From positions 261,672-325,671 of the forward strand of contig JH720370.1 of assembly GCA_000231825.2 (NCBI GenBank): 64,000 nucleotides of DNA, given 5' to 3'. The notes under the pieces were generated by a model that did no database searches, was not told the DNA's origin, and was given only the letters and a program-made list of their open reading frames with translations. Numbering within the stretch: position 1 is the first letter of the stretch; each line of letters begins with the position of its first letter. Position numbers and translations under genes: made by a program. The stretch is from Tetrahymena elliotti 4EA (Eukaryota > Ciliophora > Oligohymenophorea > Hymenostomatida > Tetrahymenidae). Shown here piece after piece: positions 22,609-35,400 of this stretch.

Positions 22609-24003
22609 AATAAATATTATTGATCTTCATTATTCAAAATGATTTAATTGAATGCTTTACATGATAATCTTTCAGAGAATAACATTATAATTGTTTGCAT
22701 TTTTATATTTTATATCTTCATCTGAAGTGATTTAAATAATGAATTTATATCTATAAATTGTAAATAAATAAGATAAAAAAATTAATGAAATCTTTTAAAA
22801 TTTTATTCAAATATTTCATAAGTTTTTATCACTTTTAATTTATTTATTACAAAGCTCAATTTTTTTCTTTTTCAAAGTTGATTTTACTTTAAGCTGTTTT
22901 TTTTATTCTTTATAAAAAATTTTGCTCTCCATAAATTTTTTAATAATTTTGTAAATATTTTGAGTGCAGCTTTTTTGTCCTTTTTCAAATAATTTTTATT
23001 TTTCATGATTATTAATTTAATATTTCATCAATTTATTACTTTGCATTAATTTTTTATTATCTTGCCCCTTGATCTGAAAAATTAATATCTTTAACTTTCT
23101 TGGATGTTAAATTAATCTAAGGATGTATTTTATAATAACAATTATCTACTAATTTATTGAATTCATTTATGAAGTTTTTCGATTTTGAAAATTTTAAAAA
23201 TTGGATATTTTTTCTCTAAATTAACTTATTATCTAATGAATGAATTAATATATCAAAATTTCATAATTATTTGATAATAAATATTATTTTACACATCAAA
23301 AATTAAGAATAAATAAATAAATATTTATTTCATCAATTAATTAAATTTTTCTCAGAATTATTGTAAAAATTTTATTTATTGTCTGATTTGTTTAATTTTC
23401 GAAATAGAAAACTGTTGATTAAAAGAACTTTTTTTAGGGTATTAATTCTATTTTTCATTAGTTATCAATAAAAAGTTAGTAATTAAACAAATGATAAAAA
23501 TAAATAAGAAGAAATAAGCTTGAAACAAATGATAATGTCTAAAAACAAGGTTTCAAAAATGTTTATTTTAAATAAGTTATTAATTTTAAAACTAAAATTT
23601 TTCAAGTATGAGTTTAAAAATTGTTAGTACTGAAAGTTCTCAATAAATGATTATATATTTTTATTTAAATAACTGGGTCTTAATCATGTTTTAAACAAAA
23701 AAACTATTATTATAGATTGAATAAAAGGTTATTTATATATATAAAAATTGCAACCTTTCTCTTCTAAATCTCTTTAATTGCGTTCTGATATCGTAAAAAA
23801 ACAAAAAAAAGTATTGAAAAAAGCCTAATAATTGATCCAGTATATTTCAATTAATTAATATTTATTTTTCTTAAAATCATCAATTACTCTCTTCGTTTAA
23901 ATATCCTATTTTCATTTGAATATGTTATTAAAAAAGCGTTTAAGTAGAAGTTTTTTTAATTAATTTCTAGTAAAAAAGAAATTTTGGAAACAAAAAATAA
24001 AAT
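22609..24003. other. Intergenic region
   Basis: AT-rich. The first 130 bp are duplicated 3' flank; the rest is promoter-side DNA of the next gene with short A/T runs. Nothing gene-like. Confidence 0.5.
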
Positions 24004-26180
24004 ATGTTGTCAGACTTCATTAAAAATTTAGATTTATTTTCATAATCAATTGAATTTAATTCTTCAAAGCAGAGCTTTAGAAAGAGAACATTATTAGGGG
24101 CTAGCTTAACAATTATTATAGTTTTATTCTCAATCCTTTACTTTATTTATCTCTTAGTCTAATATTATACAGGCTAAATTGAACCAAAATATAGATCACA
24201 GACATTTGTTGCAAATGATGACATAGATATCCCTATGAATAGCAATTTAGTAGGATTTTAAATAAAAAAATTTGATGGAAACTTAACTTTAGATCAAATG
24301 CAAAAAGCAGAAAATAAAACTTACATTTCTTTTGTCACATACTACTAAAAAAGGTAAGGCTCCACTTATAATATAATTTATATAGATTTAAAGTAATGCG
24401 AAGACCCTTAGTTGGAAGGCTATATGTGCTTTGATTTTAAAAACGTACCTGATAAAAATCTGGTAACTGGAATCTAAAATAATTTTTTTTCTTTGGTGTC
24501 TATAGCTATTTATCGATGCTAAGAAACTGATTATTTTAAAACATTTGTCTCAAATAATTGTGCCTCTCCAGAAGAAATTGATGACTATATTGAAACCAAA
24601 AATGCTGTTATTGATCTAAAAATATAAACATCTTAATATAACACTTCTTCTCACTAAATGTAAGTAAGCTATAAGCATTATTATTCTTTTCTATCGTCTC
24701 CTAACTAAATTCAGTTAAAAGAAATTAGGCTCTAAAAATAAATATCATTAGTGAAAGAAGGTTAGTTTATTTAACATGAATCAGAATACTCCTCTCCTAT
24801 TTCCTACAATGTTAATTCATAAGTAGTCTAAAAAACTAACAAACAGGCTAGCAGGTATGATTTTCTATTCGCAATAGGTGTGGATGAAACATTTTAGCTT
24901 ATTAAAATTTAGTATGTCACATTTCCTGAATTATTAGCTTAGTGTAATACCACTATTGCCTTATTAATGAGCTTAGGATTCTTAGGTAAGTTTATGGCTA
25001 AAAAGCTTATAAAATAAGAAATTTTTCTTCTCATCTTAAAAACTTTGTACCAAGAAACTTACCAAAAGATTTTAAAGCTTAACAATATTCAGCATTTTAG
25101 AGATATCTACTCAAAATAAATCAAGTTTTCTGAATTTAATTCAGATTATGTTATAGAAGAAATTATTGATCCTATACTTTTACCTTCATTAGAAGCTAAA
25201 TCAGGTGAGTAAATATTGACTTAATCTATCAATTAAAGAACTCGATACACAGATAATAAAAAAGAATAATTTGTTCCGAATTTAAAGACAAATGAATCTA
25301 CAGATAAAAAATACCTGGAAACAGAGTAATCAACTGATATATCTTAAATTAGATTATAAGCTAGAAATGAAAAAAGTAAATATGGCCCAAAAATATTTAA
25401 ATCCATTATTAAAGATGGCTAACTAAATAACACTTCTTCATAGATACAACATACTACTATAGAACCATAAATAAATTCTTAAAATAAAAATAAAAAATTA
25501 AGAAGCAAGCAACAATAATAAAGAATTTAAACTGATCCAATTAAAAAAGAGATGAGAGAACAAGCTTTTAAAAAAATTTATGATAGAATAAATTGTCAAA
25601 ATGATAGCCACATCTCTAAAAAAGCTGATAAAGCTCTGTTTAATTTTCGGTAATCTAATTGTATTTTTCTTATTGAGATATTTTTATAGGTTTGTTTAAT
25701 TAATTTTGAATTAAACTATTTTTCATAAAATAAACAAGAAATTAGAAAAAACATTTTAAATTTCTGGGTTTAAGTAAAAAAGCGGTAAGTTAAATAGAGT
25801 CAGACATAAACAAAAGTTTAGATTTCCTGCATTTTTATAAAGAGATAATTTTATTGAAAAAAGCTGTAATGATGATTTTAAGCAAAGATCAATATGCTGC
25901 CTTACAAATTGTTGGATGCCAAGATAATTATTTATGCAATGAGAACGATTACATTAGCCTCACGACATGTAAATAATTAGGATATTTAAAAAATACAATC
26001 AATTTTTTTAAATCCATAATAGAGTAAGATAAAACAGGCAATTACTTTTAGGAGCAGCTTCTAATTTCTCAATCTGATGATCTGTAGACATATTTTATTC
26101 AAAATTTTATAGAAAAATGCAACAGTCATTCAGCAAACATTAGTTAAGTAGATTAAAGAATATATTCGTCATTGATATGA
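24004..26180 (+). CDS. Two-span ciliate membrane protein, unrecognised family
   Basis: Three exons (24004-25649, 25690-25784, 25822-26180) with very short introns of 40 and 37 nt; splice phases agree and give 699 residues. Residues 30-58 (RKRTLLGASLTIIIVLFSILYFIYLLVQ) form the first span. A loop of about 280 residues with several Cys and glycosylation-like sites follows. The second span is near TTIALLMSLGFLGKFMAKK. The remaining half is cytosolic, Gln/Ser/Lys-rich in the middle, and closes with a folded-looking domain (KAVMMILSKDQYAALQIVGC ... VDQRIYSSLI). The architecture is like a large lineage-specific family of ciliate membrane proteins I know only as 'transmembrane protein, putative'. 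Without exon 2 and 3 splicing the conserved C-terminal domain is lost. Confidence 0.75.
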
Positions 26181-27538
26181 AACTAAAATATCTGCATTAA
26201 CAAAAATTTGTTATTTTTATAATTTAAATGGTTTAAATTACTTATAAAAATTATATTTGATTAATTAATGAATTAAAATATCAAAAGCGAAATTGAATAA
26301 AGTTGATAATTTTGATAATTTATTCATTAAAAATCTAAAACAAATAAAACTATATAATAAAATTGAATAAAAATTAATATAATTTTAAACAATAAGACAA
26401 GTTAAATGTCAGAATTTCTTACGTTAATAGCATTTACTATGCTCTTGACAATCATCTTCAATAAGAATTTGACAAAAGATTATTTTATTTTTTCATCAAC
26501 ACAAAACATAAGAACTTCAGATTGATATTTATGTTGATTTTCCTCAGTTAAATTTATGATTAGTTTTTATTGCTGCTGTTCTTCTATTATTTGAATTTAT
26601 CGATAAACAAGATTTAATAATATAATTTTAGCATAACATCTGATATGAAAATTTGAAAAATTTTTGAATTGTATTCCTAGATAATTTAGAGAATATAAAT
26701 TAGGTTTAATTTTTTCTTGTTACTCTTCTTTACTCAAATTAGACAAAAAGATGAATTTTTTTCAATAGAATAAAAACAAATTTGATTTGAAATTCTTATT
26801 AGATAAAATACTTAACTTAAATTTTCATTATGTTAAAAATTTAAATAGCATAAATAAAAATAGGGTAAAGACAGATTATAGTAGAGTTTAAATTAAAAAT
26901 AATAACATCAATATTTTGGAATCTAAAATTATTTTAAATTTAAGAAATAGCTTTTAAGATTTGATAAAATTTAATAAAAAATTATATATGAAACAATTAA
27001 TTTTAAATTACTATTTAAATAACCATGGACAAATAAATATTATTTTTTCAAACTCAAATAACTTTTATTGCATATTAATTATCATTTGGTAAGATAAACA
27101 TTTTTAAAATAGAATTGAAATTAAATATAGATTTTAAATAAATATAGATATTGAAATAAAAAAAATAAAAATTTACAAATATGGCTGAAATAAATATTTG
27201 TTTGTAAATTGAAAATAAATTTTAATTTTGAAAATTGAAGTATTGTCATTTAAAAATACATTTAAGATATAAATGAATTAAAGTGTTAAATGATATTCAA
27301 ATTTTGCATAAATAATTTCATTTGTAATTAATAACTCAATGAATGAATGAATGATGATGACTATCAATATATCAAAAGATTTTCAAAATTATTCAAAAAA
27401 TAAGGTTTTTGATTTTCATGGTTTTTTGAAAATATATTTATGCACTTTAATATTGAAAATTCAAAATATTTAATAATTGATAAGGAGTTTAAAATATATT
27501 GTACTTCATTAAGTATTGTATTTACCACATAATTCAAA
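26181..27538. other. Intergenic region
   Basis: AT-rich and largely featureless. One short frame at 26406-26525 is listed separately as a weak candidate. Confidence 0.5.
26406..26525 (+). CDS. Weak candidate short membrane ORF
   Basis: 39 codons from ATG to TGA. MSEFLTLIAFTMLLTIIF would make one membrane span or signal peptide, followed by a short polar tail. It stands 226 nt after the preceding stop. No paralog, splice extension or family was recognised, so it may be chance. Confidence 0.2.
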   Translation: MSEFLTLIAFTMLLTIIFNKNLTKDYFIFSSTQNIRTSD

Positions 27539-30168
27539 ATGGAAAAACAGAACTCTGTTAGACTTTATGATAGCTCTAAGCTTAAAGAATAAATTAATTT
27601 ATATAATATTTATGATAGCTAGTCTTTCAAGCAACCAACTCCTTAATAAGTAAATCCCTTTCTGCTCCTTTCTATCTATCTATTTATTAGATCAATAATT
27701 AGTAATTAACAAGTTTTTTCAAATGTAAACAATAGAATGAGCAATTCAGATATGAATAGGAGAAAAAAAGAGTAGAAAATGGGTTGAAATAATTGCTTGA
27801 AGTAGAATATGAAGATTAAGCAGATTACCCATTAGGTATGACAGCAAAATCAGATAATATTAAAATGAATAATACAACTTCTTAAAGCACATCAAGAAGC
27901 TTTCTTCACTTTAAACCTCCTCTTTCAACTAAAGGTGGGAAAAATGTAAGTTAATGATATAGCAAATCCACTCAAATAACATTTATTTATTGATATAATT
28001 AGCAAAAATTCTTTTTTTCGAGCAACAATAATGTTGAAAAGATCGAAAACTTAGTAAATAATAGAACTATGGGTAATAGCAGATAAAGTTTATGCTAAAC
28101 TTAAACATAAAATTCAAACTAAAGTTTAGTTCTTGAAAAAAAACATATAAGACAATCTTCAGTGGGAGCTATGTCAGATTTAAATACAACTAATATAAGT
28201 AATTAAAATAACAGCAGCTTCCGCTTAGTTAAAAAGCAAAGCTATACTTAACTTGAGACTTTAGAGTAGATGAAGTAGAAGAAGAGCACTGAATATATTT
28301 ATAATAAAATGGGTTTAAATAATTAGATAATCACAGAGAAAATATAAAGCAAAATCATAAAATATTCACCAAATTTAAAGGTTTTAAATTAAAATAATAT
28401 GCCTATGTTTTTTAATAAAGAGAATACAAATGATTATCATTATGAATAGTTTCTTAATTATTAGGATAGTGAAGAGAATAGTCTTTGTAATACAAATAAT
28501 AAATTAAATATTGCTAATTATGATTTAAGGTCTGGTGGAGAGGATAATGATTAAGATGATGAAAGCAAGCAATTTTCTTTGAATTTTACACTCTCAGATG
28601 CAAAGAGTTAGTTTTTAGTACTATCTCATAACAAGAAATAGCAATAAATTATTTAAGATTAAATTTTATAAAAGTAGTCTCTGTTTGCAACTAAAATTTA
28701 AAAGAACATAAGAAGATTCATACAACAAACTAAATTTTAAAAATAAAAAAAGGCAGTGATTTTGATTTAAAAATATTATAGAAAAATGAGGGGAATTTAA
28801 GAAAAGAAAATAAAAGATCATTTATTTGTATTGAGTGGATAGTAAAAGAAAGTCTTAAAGGAATTGGAAAATTTAAATTCTGTGGAAAGTTAGCTTAATA
28901 ATTTATATAAAAATAATAAGCGTGTTTAAAAATTTATTAAAAAGAATTAATCTAAAGTTTTTGAATAATTTAGCGCTTATTTTTCAAAAGGTTAATAAAC
29001 GACTAGTAGCTAAACACAAACTGATTATATTCAAACTAACATTCAAAATAAAATTAATTAAATTAATACCTAACTATCATCTTTCTAGTCTTACTAAATA
29101 CCAAAATAGATGATCGTCTCATTACAAAATAAAATCACAGACTTAGCAGAAGAATTGAGCAGCTCAACAGCTTCTCATCCTTTTAGCATAAATATTGATT
29201 AGGTCTCTTACCTGAAAGAAAACATACAAAATATGAATCACTATTCAATTAAAAAGAAAGATTAACTTGAACAAAAAGGCTCCTAATCAAGCTTTGTTGG
29301 AAATATTGGCTCACATCACTTCACTCCTTATAACCACGCTAGTAATAACGAAGGCTATTTGACAACATAAGAATCAGAAAACCAAACAGAGAGAATAATT
29401 ACGGAAGTAACAACAATCTTTTAATTTTGTTTATTTAAATATATCTTTTTTGAATGATCAATAAATAAAAATACTTTCAAATTTAAAAATTGAATTTAAA
29501 ATGCATCATCAAATACCATGAATTAATTAATTACTTAATTATTAATTTATCAAATAAGAATTGCAGGTGCTCATCTTAAAAGATAATTCAAAGACTCAGA
29601 GATGAATTGAGATAAAAAATAGAATATGAGAGCCTTAAAGAAACAAATAATTATAAAGAACTCTTATATATTTAGGATGAATTACACAAATCTAATTTAT
29701 AACATAAATCACTCATGGTTTAAATCAGCGAAGCTCTTAAAAAATTTGAAATAAAAATTATCACAGATTTAACAAGCAGTAATTAAGAAAATTTTGAATT
29801 GATCAAAGATCTCTAATAAATCAATGCTTTCATTCAAGGTAAATTTATTCAAATATTTATTATAAATTTATTAATACTTTATCCATTTTTAAGATTTAAT
29901 TTTCATCCCAAAATGAATGTTAAATCTTACTCTAAATTTGTTAAAAAATACATTTAAATATTTCCCACTAATATAAATATCAATCAAATTTATAATAGAT
30001 TCTATAATGTTTTGTTCACCACAAACTGTGAAGAGAAGATAATTTTATGGGCTAATTAGCTCTAATGATTCTTCATCTGGTATTTCTAATAAAGCTAACC
30101 CTCTTAGCAAGCCTTATGAATCAAGAAAGCTTGTTTTCGATTCTGCAGGAAGCTATTGTACAAACTGA
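27539..30168 (+). CDS. IQ-motif protein
   Basis: Five exons (27539-27649, 27736-27945, 28003-29406, 29559-29838, 29999-30168), 724 residues, TGA 30166-30168. The middle holds two adjacent IQ-like calmodulin-binding helices around residues 335-375: ATKIQKNIRRFIQQ and AVILIQKYYRKMRG. A coiled coil flanks them on the C side (VLKELENLNSVESQLNNL...). Exon 4 is also coiled coil (RLRDELRQKIEYESLKE). No motor or kinase domain is present. The acceptor of exon 4 was placed at 29558 because the CAG at 29563-29565 leads to an immediate stop; that junction is the least certain. Likely a cytoskeletal or ciliary calmodulin-binding scaffold. Confidence 0.7.
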
Positions 30169-31021
30169 AATATATAGTTTGTTTGTACAAACTAAAGTAT
30201 TTGGTCTTTGTATATGAATAATCTTCAATTTTTCCTTGTTATATAAAGATGCAATAGTTTAAGAAAAAAGAAATGGAATTTTATATTTATAAAAGAAGTG
30301 TATATAATATGTTAAATAAAAGTATAAGTTTATATATTTGTTAAGCATTCTAATTTAAATAAATATTTATTCGCTTAATTTTATCTTCGCATTCTTAATA
30401 TATTAAAAAAATATTTGAAATGTGTATTCTTTTCCCTTAAGGGATTATCAAATATTGATTTATCTTTCTTTAACTTACATTAATTAGAAATTCTTCAAAA
30501 TAGTTGAATCATTACTTTGAAAAAAGACCACATTTTAGAAAAGGCATAAAATAAATTAAGAGTTTTATTTGAAATGTATTTTTTAATTTCATTATAACAG
30601 CCATTTACTCGTTCTCCTCAATAATTATTAATATTATTTTTTTCTCTTATTCTTATTAAAATCTTAACATGCTTTATTAAGAATTTTATGTTATTTGAAT
30701 AAAACCTTTTAACCTAAGTTTGAAAAATAAAATAAGATGTTGCATGAAATATTCTGCCTTTTACTATGACAAATAAATTGAGATAGATAATTTTTTTTGA
30801 TTACAAGTTTGAAAAATACTATGGGATTGATTGTCTGTCAAACTATGGTTTTATGAAAATATAGTAAATCGTTAAAAAAAATAAAAACCTTATAATAATC
30901 CAAAATACTAAATAAAAACCTAAATAATCTTTTAATTAACTAATTAGTATATCTAAAAGAATTACTAATAAGTCATTCATTAAGTCAATAATATTAAATA
31001 GATTTACAGGTAATCTGTATT
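30169..31021. other. Intergenic region
   Basis: Starts with ttgtacaaact repeated twice, at about 30156 and 30184, the first copy overlapping the IQ-gene stop. The rest is AT-rich promoter-side DNA. No gene. Confidence 0.5.
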
Positions 31022-34000
31022 ATGAACTCTCGTTCCAACTCTCTTAGTAAAATAAGCAATAGCACCATTAAGAGAGAAAGCTTTTCCTTTGTTATCCTTA
31101 ACATAGATGCAAAATTCCAAGAAAGTTAAGTTTAGATAATAGTCAAATCCCAATAAGATGTCTACTTCTTGAATTTAAATTAGCCATTTACTTTTGATAA
31201 TGAAAGCAAGCTATAAATTTAAGTTATCATCAACAATAAAATGTTTGGAAGTGTATCCTTTAAGCCGAAAGTCTTAAATAAAATTCCTCATAGATCTATT
31301 AAGTGGTAATCATATACTTTATTTTACTTTTTTTGAATTTTATTTTTGTTTTAGGTTGTCATTATTAGATCCTAGTGATGATTTTTATGATGGTGATTTT
31401 AATGAAGATGATTTTGATGGCCCTAGAGTTCTTATCTAGTTTAATAGAACTTCAAAGTAAGATGAAAAATAACCATAAGAACATTAGAACACAACACAGC
31501 GCTTTCTGGAAAAAACAAATGACATATCAGGGATTTCTACAAATAGGAGCTCTATTTTAAAAGAAATAAATGGTGAACTCAAATCAAATAGAACTTCTCA
31601 TAGAGATTCTTAAAATTGTATTTATGGCTAACAAAACCTAAAGAATGTCTACAAGCAGGGTTTTAATATGAAGTAAGTTTTTGGAAATTGTAATGTTTAA
31701 CATGAATGATTTGCTAGATTAAATCAGCAAGAACAAATTTATTTAATTTATTTTAATATTAAAAATTTAACGTATAGTTTGTTAAATTAATTATTTCTAT
31801 ATTGAAATAGACTCGTTAATGAGGAATTATGTGAATAAATTACTACCAAAGAGGAGTTCATTAAAAAAATGAATGAGTAAATTAAATTCTATAAAGTAAA
31901 GCTTGAATTTAAGGAAAAAGAAAATGAAGTTCTATCATAAAACATTTAGAAAGTCTAAGCTTAATGCAATAATTATTTAATGCTAATTTAACAAGATAAT
32001 GCATAAAAGGAATCACTTGAAATTTCTCTCAAAAATGCAGAAAACAAAATACAAAAACTCACAGATTATCTAATTGATTTCAAAGAAAAATATCAATAAA
32101 TTTCACAAGAAAATGAAAGAAATAAATTAAAAATAATGGTAAATAGTTGTTTCATTGTTTTTTAGAAATTATTTGATTTCATGTTTTTGGTAATTTATTC
32201 ATTAAAAAATATAAAAGGAATATTAAGAAAGTTAAAATCAAGAAGAAGAAAATGGATATTATAAAGAATAATTAGAGAAGAAAAAGTTGATCATTGAAAA
32301 TTTGAGATAATAGATTTAAGAAATTTAGGATGCTGAGAATATAAAGGAAGTTTAAATTTCTAATTTGTAGAGAGAATTTAATGATTACAAGAAATAAGTA
32401 TAAGAAGAAGAGTAGAAGCGTATTATATAAATGAAAATTTAAGATGATGAGAAGAGTTTAAAGATAGAATAACTCATTGAGGAAGTTACCTCTTAAAAAA
32501 ATTAAGTAGATTCGTTATTGGAGTAAGTAAAATAAGTGTTAGATGAATAAAATGTTCTTAAGCAAGAAATAGAAGATAAAAAAAATATTATAAAAGCCAA
32601 GGAAAAAATAGAGTAATAATTAGCTGAGGAAGTAAGATAACTTAAAGCAGAATAAATCGACTCTGCTTAAATGATTGAAGAATAGAGTTAACATATTAAA
32701 AACTAAGCTAAACAAATAAATGAGTAAAATAATCTGATTCTTAGATTCAAATAAACTTAGGAACTGCAAAAAGAAAAAACTGAGAAAGAATGTGCTCAAA
32801 GAAATTAAATTACGAACGAGAATAAAAAATTAACATCGCTATTCTTAGAATAAAAATAAAAGTGTGCTGAAACATAATTAGAAAACAAAAAAATCTAAGA
32901 AAATCTTGAACAAAAATAAAAAATAATTAATTAGTTATCAGAAGAAAATAATTTATAAAAATAAGTCCTCTCAAAACTGCAACAGCAAAATAATAGTCAA
33001 GCTCAATAATAATCACATAATTTTGAAGAATCGCAATAATTTTGGTAGAAAATTCCTATTAAAATAGCTGATTTAGAGAAAAACATTGCTGAATATGATT
33101 TAAAGCACCAATTTAATCTTCCTTTATAATAATTAAATTATGTCCAATCAAATTCAAAATAGGTTGAAACTCCAACAATAGGTAAATTCAATATTTTCTT
33201 TATGAATTTTTTTTAAAAATTTATTTAATTTCTAGTTCTATTTGAAGATTTTTAATTAAAAGTTTTAATGATTTTATTTACTAAATTTTCTAATTAAACA
33301 TAGGATTAGGAATAAATTAATAGGAGGAGTCTTAAAAAACTGATTAATATTTAATGATTAGTGGAAATACAAATCAATATTATCAATCTTAAACAGTAAC
33401 TCCATTTTTATAAGTAATGAACTGCAATAGCTAATGTAATAGAGAAGATACAAATATACCTATTTAAATGAATAACTACAATCAAATAACAAATAATAAG
33501 CAATCTTCATTTTCTCCTTTTAATGGATTAAGTTTTACAGAAGAGATATTTAATTTAAATAATTAAGATGAATCTAAAATGTAGTCATCTTATATTAACC
33601 AGTAAAATCATTAACAAAGTAATTAGAATCCAACTAAATAGTAATTTCAACAGAGCTTAAATTAAAAAATTAATGATTCAAAAACTGAAAATTAAAAAAA
33701 TGAATTAATGATTAAGAATAACATTTTGATTTCTGAGCTTAAAAATAAAAGAAAGCAATTTAGAGCTTAAAGCATTAATTTTTGTTTATCTTCTCCTAAT
33801 ATTAAATCAAGTGATGTTATTAATAAACTCAATTTCTAATTAACTTAAAATGACTAACAAAATACTTAAATCTATCAAAATAATGATTAAAGTTTTCCAT
33901 GTCTTTCAAATGAGAATAACTATTAATTGCAAAGTTCTGGAGCAAAAACCAAGAGAAGCTAGAGCATAAGTTAGCTTGCTGAAACTAAATATAAAAAATC

Positions 34001-34064
34001 ACCTTGCTCTTCTAGTCAAAGAAGAAATAGTACTAATATAGAAACAAAAAGGTGGAAGATTTGA
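31022..34064 (+). CDS. N-terminal C2-like domain plus long coiled coil
   Basis: Five exons (31022-31305, 31355-31672, 31811-32138, 32218-33181, 33304-34064) with introns of 49, 138, 79 and 122 nt; all phases agree; 884 residues. Residues about 15-130 look like an NT-C2/C2 beta-sandwich: FSFVILNIDAKFQ, QPFTFDN, FGSVSFKP, IKWLSLLDPSDD, and a closing GPRVLIQFNR strand. From about residue 195 to 630 the protein is nearly continuous coiled coil (Glu/Lys/Gln heptads). The last 250 residues are Asn/Ser/Gln-rich and disordered. The combination suggests a membrane- or basal-body-associated tether, as in C2/coiled-coil proteins of cilia. I cannot name an ortholog. Confidence 0.75.
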
Positions 34065-34430
34065 AAATCGATCCAAATAAATTTATAAATTAATTTATAT
34101 AAAATGGTTATTTATGGTATATAATTGAAGTTAAGATATTATTTTTGTTGTACTAGCTGTTAAATATAATAAATCTTCATCGTATTGAGTATTAGTTAGC
34201 TGTATTCAAAATTATCAAATTATTAATTATTTAACCATAACATTTCTTTTCAAAAGAATCTTTATTATTTGTAAAAAATGAATACAATTTAAATAAATAC
34301 TGAAAATATCTCAAAAATTCCGACTAAATTCGGAAACAGTTCTAGAGAAATCGAAGTTTTTAACTTGTTATTATTCTTGTATGTAGTCTTGAAAAAGACA
34401 GTACCTTAGGGTACTACATATATATATATA
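34065..34430. other. Intergenic spacer
   Basis: 3' flank of the C2/coiled-coil gene, ending in a short (ta)n tract at about 34419-34432 just before the tandem array. Confidence 0.5.
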
Positions 34431-35400
34431 ATAAAAATTATGATTACATTTTTCTAAAAACAATAAAAGTTACTTAATGTAAAATTCTAAAATTGTAAGT
34501 TTAGCGCATTAGCTTAAATCTAGTACCATATTTGATGCTCCTTCATTCATAATTTAATTGTGCATTTATTTTAAAAAACATCGTTAAATAAAAATGGTCA
34601 TTAAATTTTTCTATCAATAATAAATAAAAGTTACTCAAAATAAATTTCTAAATTTGTAAGTTGAGTGCATATGCTTAAATCTAGTCCTATGTTTGATGCT
34701 CCTTCTTTCCCAATTTAATTGAAGCTTTATTTGAGAAAATAAAGTTAAATAAATACTATCATTAAATTTTTCTAAAAATAATAAACAATAGCTACTTCAT
34801 GTAAAGTTCTAAATTTGTAAGTTAAGTGCATTTGCTTACACCTAGTCCTATATTTGACGCTCCTTCATTCCCTATTTAATTTTATCTTTTATTTTAGAAA
34901 TGAAGGTTAAATAAAAGCTATCATTAAATTTTTAAAAAAATAATTAATAAAGCTACCTCATAGAAAATATTAAATTTGTAATTAGATTGCATTTGCCTAA
35001 GCTTAGTGCTATATTTGATGCTCCTTCATTTCCAATTTAATTACCACTTTTATTTTAAAAAATAATTTTAAATAAAAACTATCATTAAATTTTTCTAAAA
35101 ATAATAAATAAAGGCTACAAAATGGATAAATCTAAATTTGTAAGTTAAGTGCATTTGCTTAAACCTAGTCCTATGTTTGATGCTCCTTCATTCCCAATTT
35201 AATTGCCACTTTTATTTGAGAAAATAAAGTTAAGTAGAAACGAACATTAAATTTTTCTAAAAATAATAAATAAAAGTTACTTCATGTGAAATTCTAAACT
35301 TCTAAGTTGAGTACATTTACTTAAGCCTAATCCTATATTTGATGCTCCTTCTTTCCCAATTCGGTTATTACTTTTATTTTAGAAAATCATTGTAAATAAA
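34431..35400. repeat. Tandem array, six copies of a 161-bp unit
   Basis: The anchor tttgatgctccttc (tttgacgctccttc in copy 3) recurs at 34531, 34692, 34853, 35014, 35176 and 35338, steps of 161, 161, 161, 162 and 162. A core of about 75 bp is best conserved: aaatttgtaagtt(a/g)agtgcat, tgcttaaacctagtcctat, the anchor, then cccaatttaatt. The rest (cattaaatttttctaaaaataata) is more variable. No copy encodes a conserved peptide. No pol III box or snoRNA box set is convincing. Confidence 0.85.

Larger units (their letters stand above)
19190..22740 (+). repeat. Tandem duplication with two secreted-protein genes
   Basis: About 19190-20290 and 21590-22740 align in order. Shared blocks include acaagcttta(t/c), a ctcaaaaaatcaaa block, aaaataaaatctaat, ctttt-ctatttaaa, aaaccttataaggaaatt, the coding region, and after the stop tgaaataaa-att-attgatctt and ttgcatttttata. 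The offset is about 2.4-2.5 kb. Coding parts are best conserved. The spacer 20300-21580 has no equivalent elsewhere in the window. Confidence 0.7.
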
